DNA of 64,000 bases, taken from positions 1 to 64,000 of the forward strand of contig JANQFK010000079.1 of the NCBI GenBank assembly GCA_028277885.1. The letters run 5' to 3'. Shown piece by piece: positions 62,889-64,000 of this stretch. Source of the stretch: Myxococcota bacterium. Its GTDB lineage: Bacteria; Myxococcota_A; UBA9160; UBA6930. Both the position numbers and the translations under genes were made by a program. How positions within the stretch are numbered: the stretch's first letter is position 1; every line of letters begins with the position of its first letter. The notes under the pieces are model-generated. The model did no database searches and was not told the origin of the DNA. It saw nothing but the letters and a program-made list of their open reading frames with translations.

Positions 62889-63469
62889 CCTCTTCTCCTC
62901 AGTTGATCGACGAACTTGTCGATGCCTTTCACGGGCAGTGCGGTCCTGCTTATCGAGGGATCGATCGACGCGAGCACGAAGCGGCACGCATCCGTGAAGT
63001 ACTCCGAGCGCCGGAAGCCTTCTCCGACGAGAGCCGACATCCCTTGGTCCAGTTCGTCGTTTCCTTCTACTCCGATCGCCTCGAGCCAGCGTCCAACGGT
63101 TCCGCAGGCGCTCAGCTCCTTGATGCTTGCCCCCAACTTGAACCAAGCTGTGGGAGCGATCATTGCGTTACCTCTTCGGGAGACTCCGGCGACGAAGCCG
63201 CAGTGAACGAGCTCTTCGCTGAGCTGGAATACACCGCCTTCGATGCCCAATCCGACATCGGATTCGATGTCGATCCTCATCGCAGCCTTTGCACGGTTCC
63301 AAGCACCGAGCGCGGTTTCGCCCAGTGACATAGGCTGCTCGCTGACTTCCGACTCGACCGGGATCTGATGAATCTCGATCGGCCGATGGTGTCCATATCC
63401 CGCGCGGGCGAGCCCCGCCCGCTTGGCGGAACTGACCGAACCCAGCGAGACGCGCAACGGAGTTCTCAT
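62885..63469 (-). CDS. DUF84 / YjjX-like inosine/xanthosine triphosphatase family protein
   Basis: VSLGSVSSAKRAGLARA, SEVSEQPMSLGETALGAWNRAKAAM, DVGLGIEGGVFQL; overlaps surE start. Confidence 0.75.
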   Translation of the reverse strand: MRTPLRVSLGSVSSAKRAGLARAGYGHHRPIEIHQIPVESEVSEQPMSLGETALGAWNRAKAAMRIDIESDVGLGIEGGVFQLSEELVHCGFVAGVSRRGNAMIAPTAWFKLGASIKELSACGTVGRWLEAIGVEGNDELDQGMSALVGEGFRRSEYFTDACRFVLASIDPSISRTALPVKGIDKFVDQLRRRG

Positions 63470-63629
63470 GATCGCAGAGCCCACCCGGACGCGTGCCCCC
63501 GTGTCGCGACGTGTTCTTGGAGGCGACGAGCGCAAGCGCTACGGAAATTGGAGAACCTCGTTCCGATGGGGCCCATCGGGAGTTGGGGGGGCCCAGTAGC
63601 ATCGGGGGCGGTATGCCGGAGAGCGACTT

Positions 63630-64000
63630 TCACAGGCTACATGCCCAGTCGCAGATCGGATTGCTGATCGTTGCGTGGGATTCGAAGAACAGGAAGCCGC
63701 ACCGGCATTGGAACTCCCGATGGGGAATGAACGCCTTCCATCCCTTATCCAGGAGAGCGCGGTGACACCGGGGGCAGCGAACGGTTCGGAGAAACGGCCT
63801 GAGGACTCCGTTGAAACCGGTTTGATCCTGCCAGAGGCGAAGAGCCTCGTTGCTGATGGTCTGGCCGTTGACAACCAGTACGCCGAACGTTTGGTCCACC
63901 AGGCGCGAGCGTCCGTCAGAGTCGTAGCCATGGACGTGCGCACCCGACTCTTCGGGGCGCGAGGCTGTCCACAAGACGGCCGGACTCGTTCCCCAGATGT
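63630..64000 (-). CDS. Hypothetical zinc-ribbon-containing protein, 5' partial (reading frame open to right edge)
   Basis: RCPRCHRALLDKGWKAFIPHREFQCRCGFLFFES; frame stays open upstream (IWGTSPAVLWTASRPEESGAHVHGYDSDGRSRLVDQTFGVLVVNG). Confidence 0.6.
   Translation of the reverse strand, partial: IWGTSPAVLWTASRPEESGAHVHGYDSDGRSRLVDQTFGVLVVNGQTISNEALRLWQDQTGFNGVLRPFLRTVRCPRCHRALLDKGWKAFIPHREFQCRCGFLFFESHATISNPICDWACSL

Noticed and set aside
1-64000. CRISPR arrays, rRNA and tRNA genes
   Set aside because: No regularly spaced repeats and no tRNA/rRNA-like sequence seen by eye in the intergenic gaps; not a substitute for tRNAscan-SE or Infernal
1-64000. Canonical transposon/IS or phage modules
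   Set aside because: No transposase, integrase or phage structural gene recognised; only small hairpin repeats are present

Overview
The window is a gene-dense, very high-GC bacterial chromosome segment, with a visibly lower-GC stretch from about 61.8 kb to the right edge. I saw no rRNA, tRNA, CRISPR array or recognisable transposase. Most of the roughly 50 genes are oxidative, lipid, catabolic or housekeeping genes: P450, molybdopterin oxidoreductase, lipase plus lipase foldase, BVMO-type monooxygenase, VOC and SDR enzymes, acyl-CoA ligase, GpsA, a HAD/PlsC fusion, sulfatase, a GH10 xylanase, PLP enzymes and a biotinyl-carboxyltransferase. Three proteins carry PEP-CTERM-like tails. Most of the very long antisense ORFs in the track are GC-driven shadows. 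The observations most worth following up are: (1) a CRP-family regulator with a perfect TGTGA-N6-TCACA palindrome at its own start and three near-perfect copies elsewhere; (2) a divergent PhnY-like/PhnZ-like pair predicting oxidative phosphonate catabolism, with an apparent CTG start codon; (3) a translationally coupled degenerate-receiver/PilZ-like protein and NBD-only Hsp70; (4) a dispersed two-hairpin element at convergent gene ends, one copy of which encodes the C-terminal tail of the xylanase; (5) a 2-nt frameshift in a GC run at the start of an MDR oxidoreductase; (6) an ArsM-like/ArsS-like arsenosugar pair; (7) a low-GC SurE/DUF84-NTPase/zinc-ribbon cluster running off the window. No wholly new system can be proven from sequence alone.
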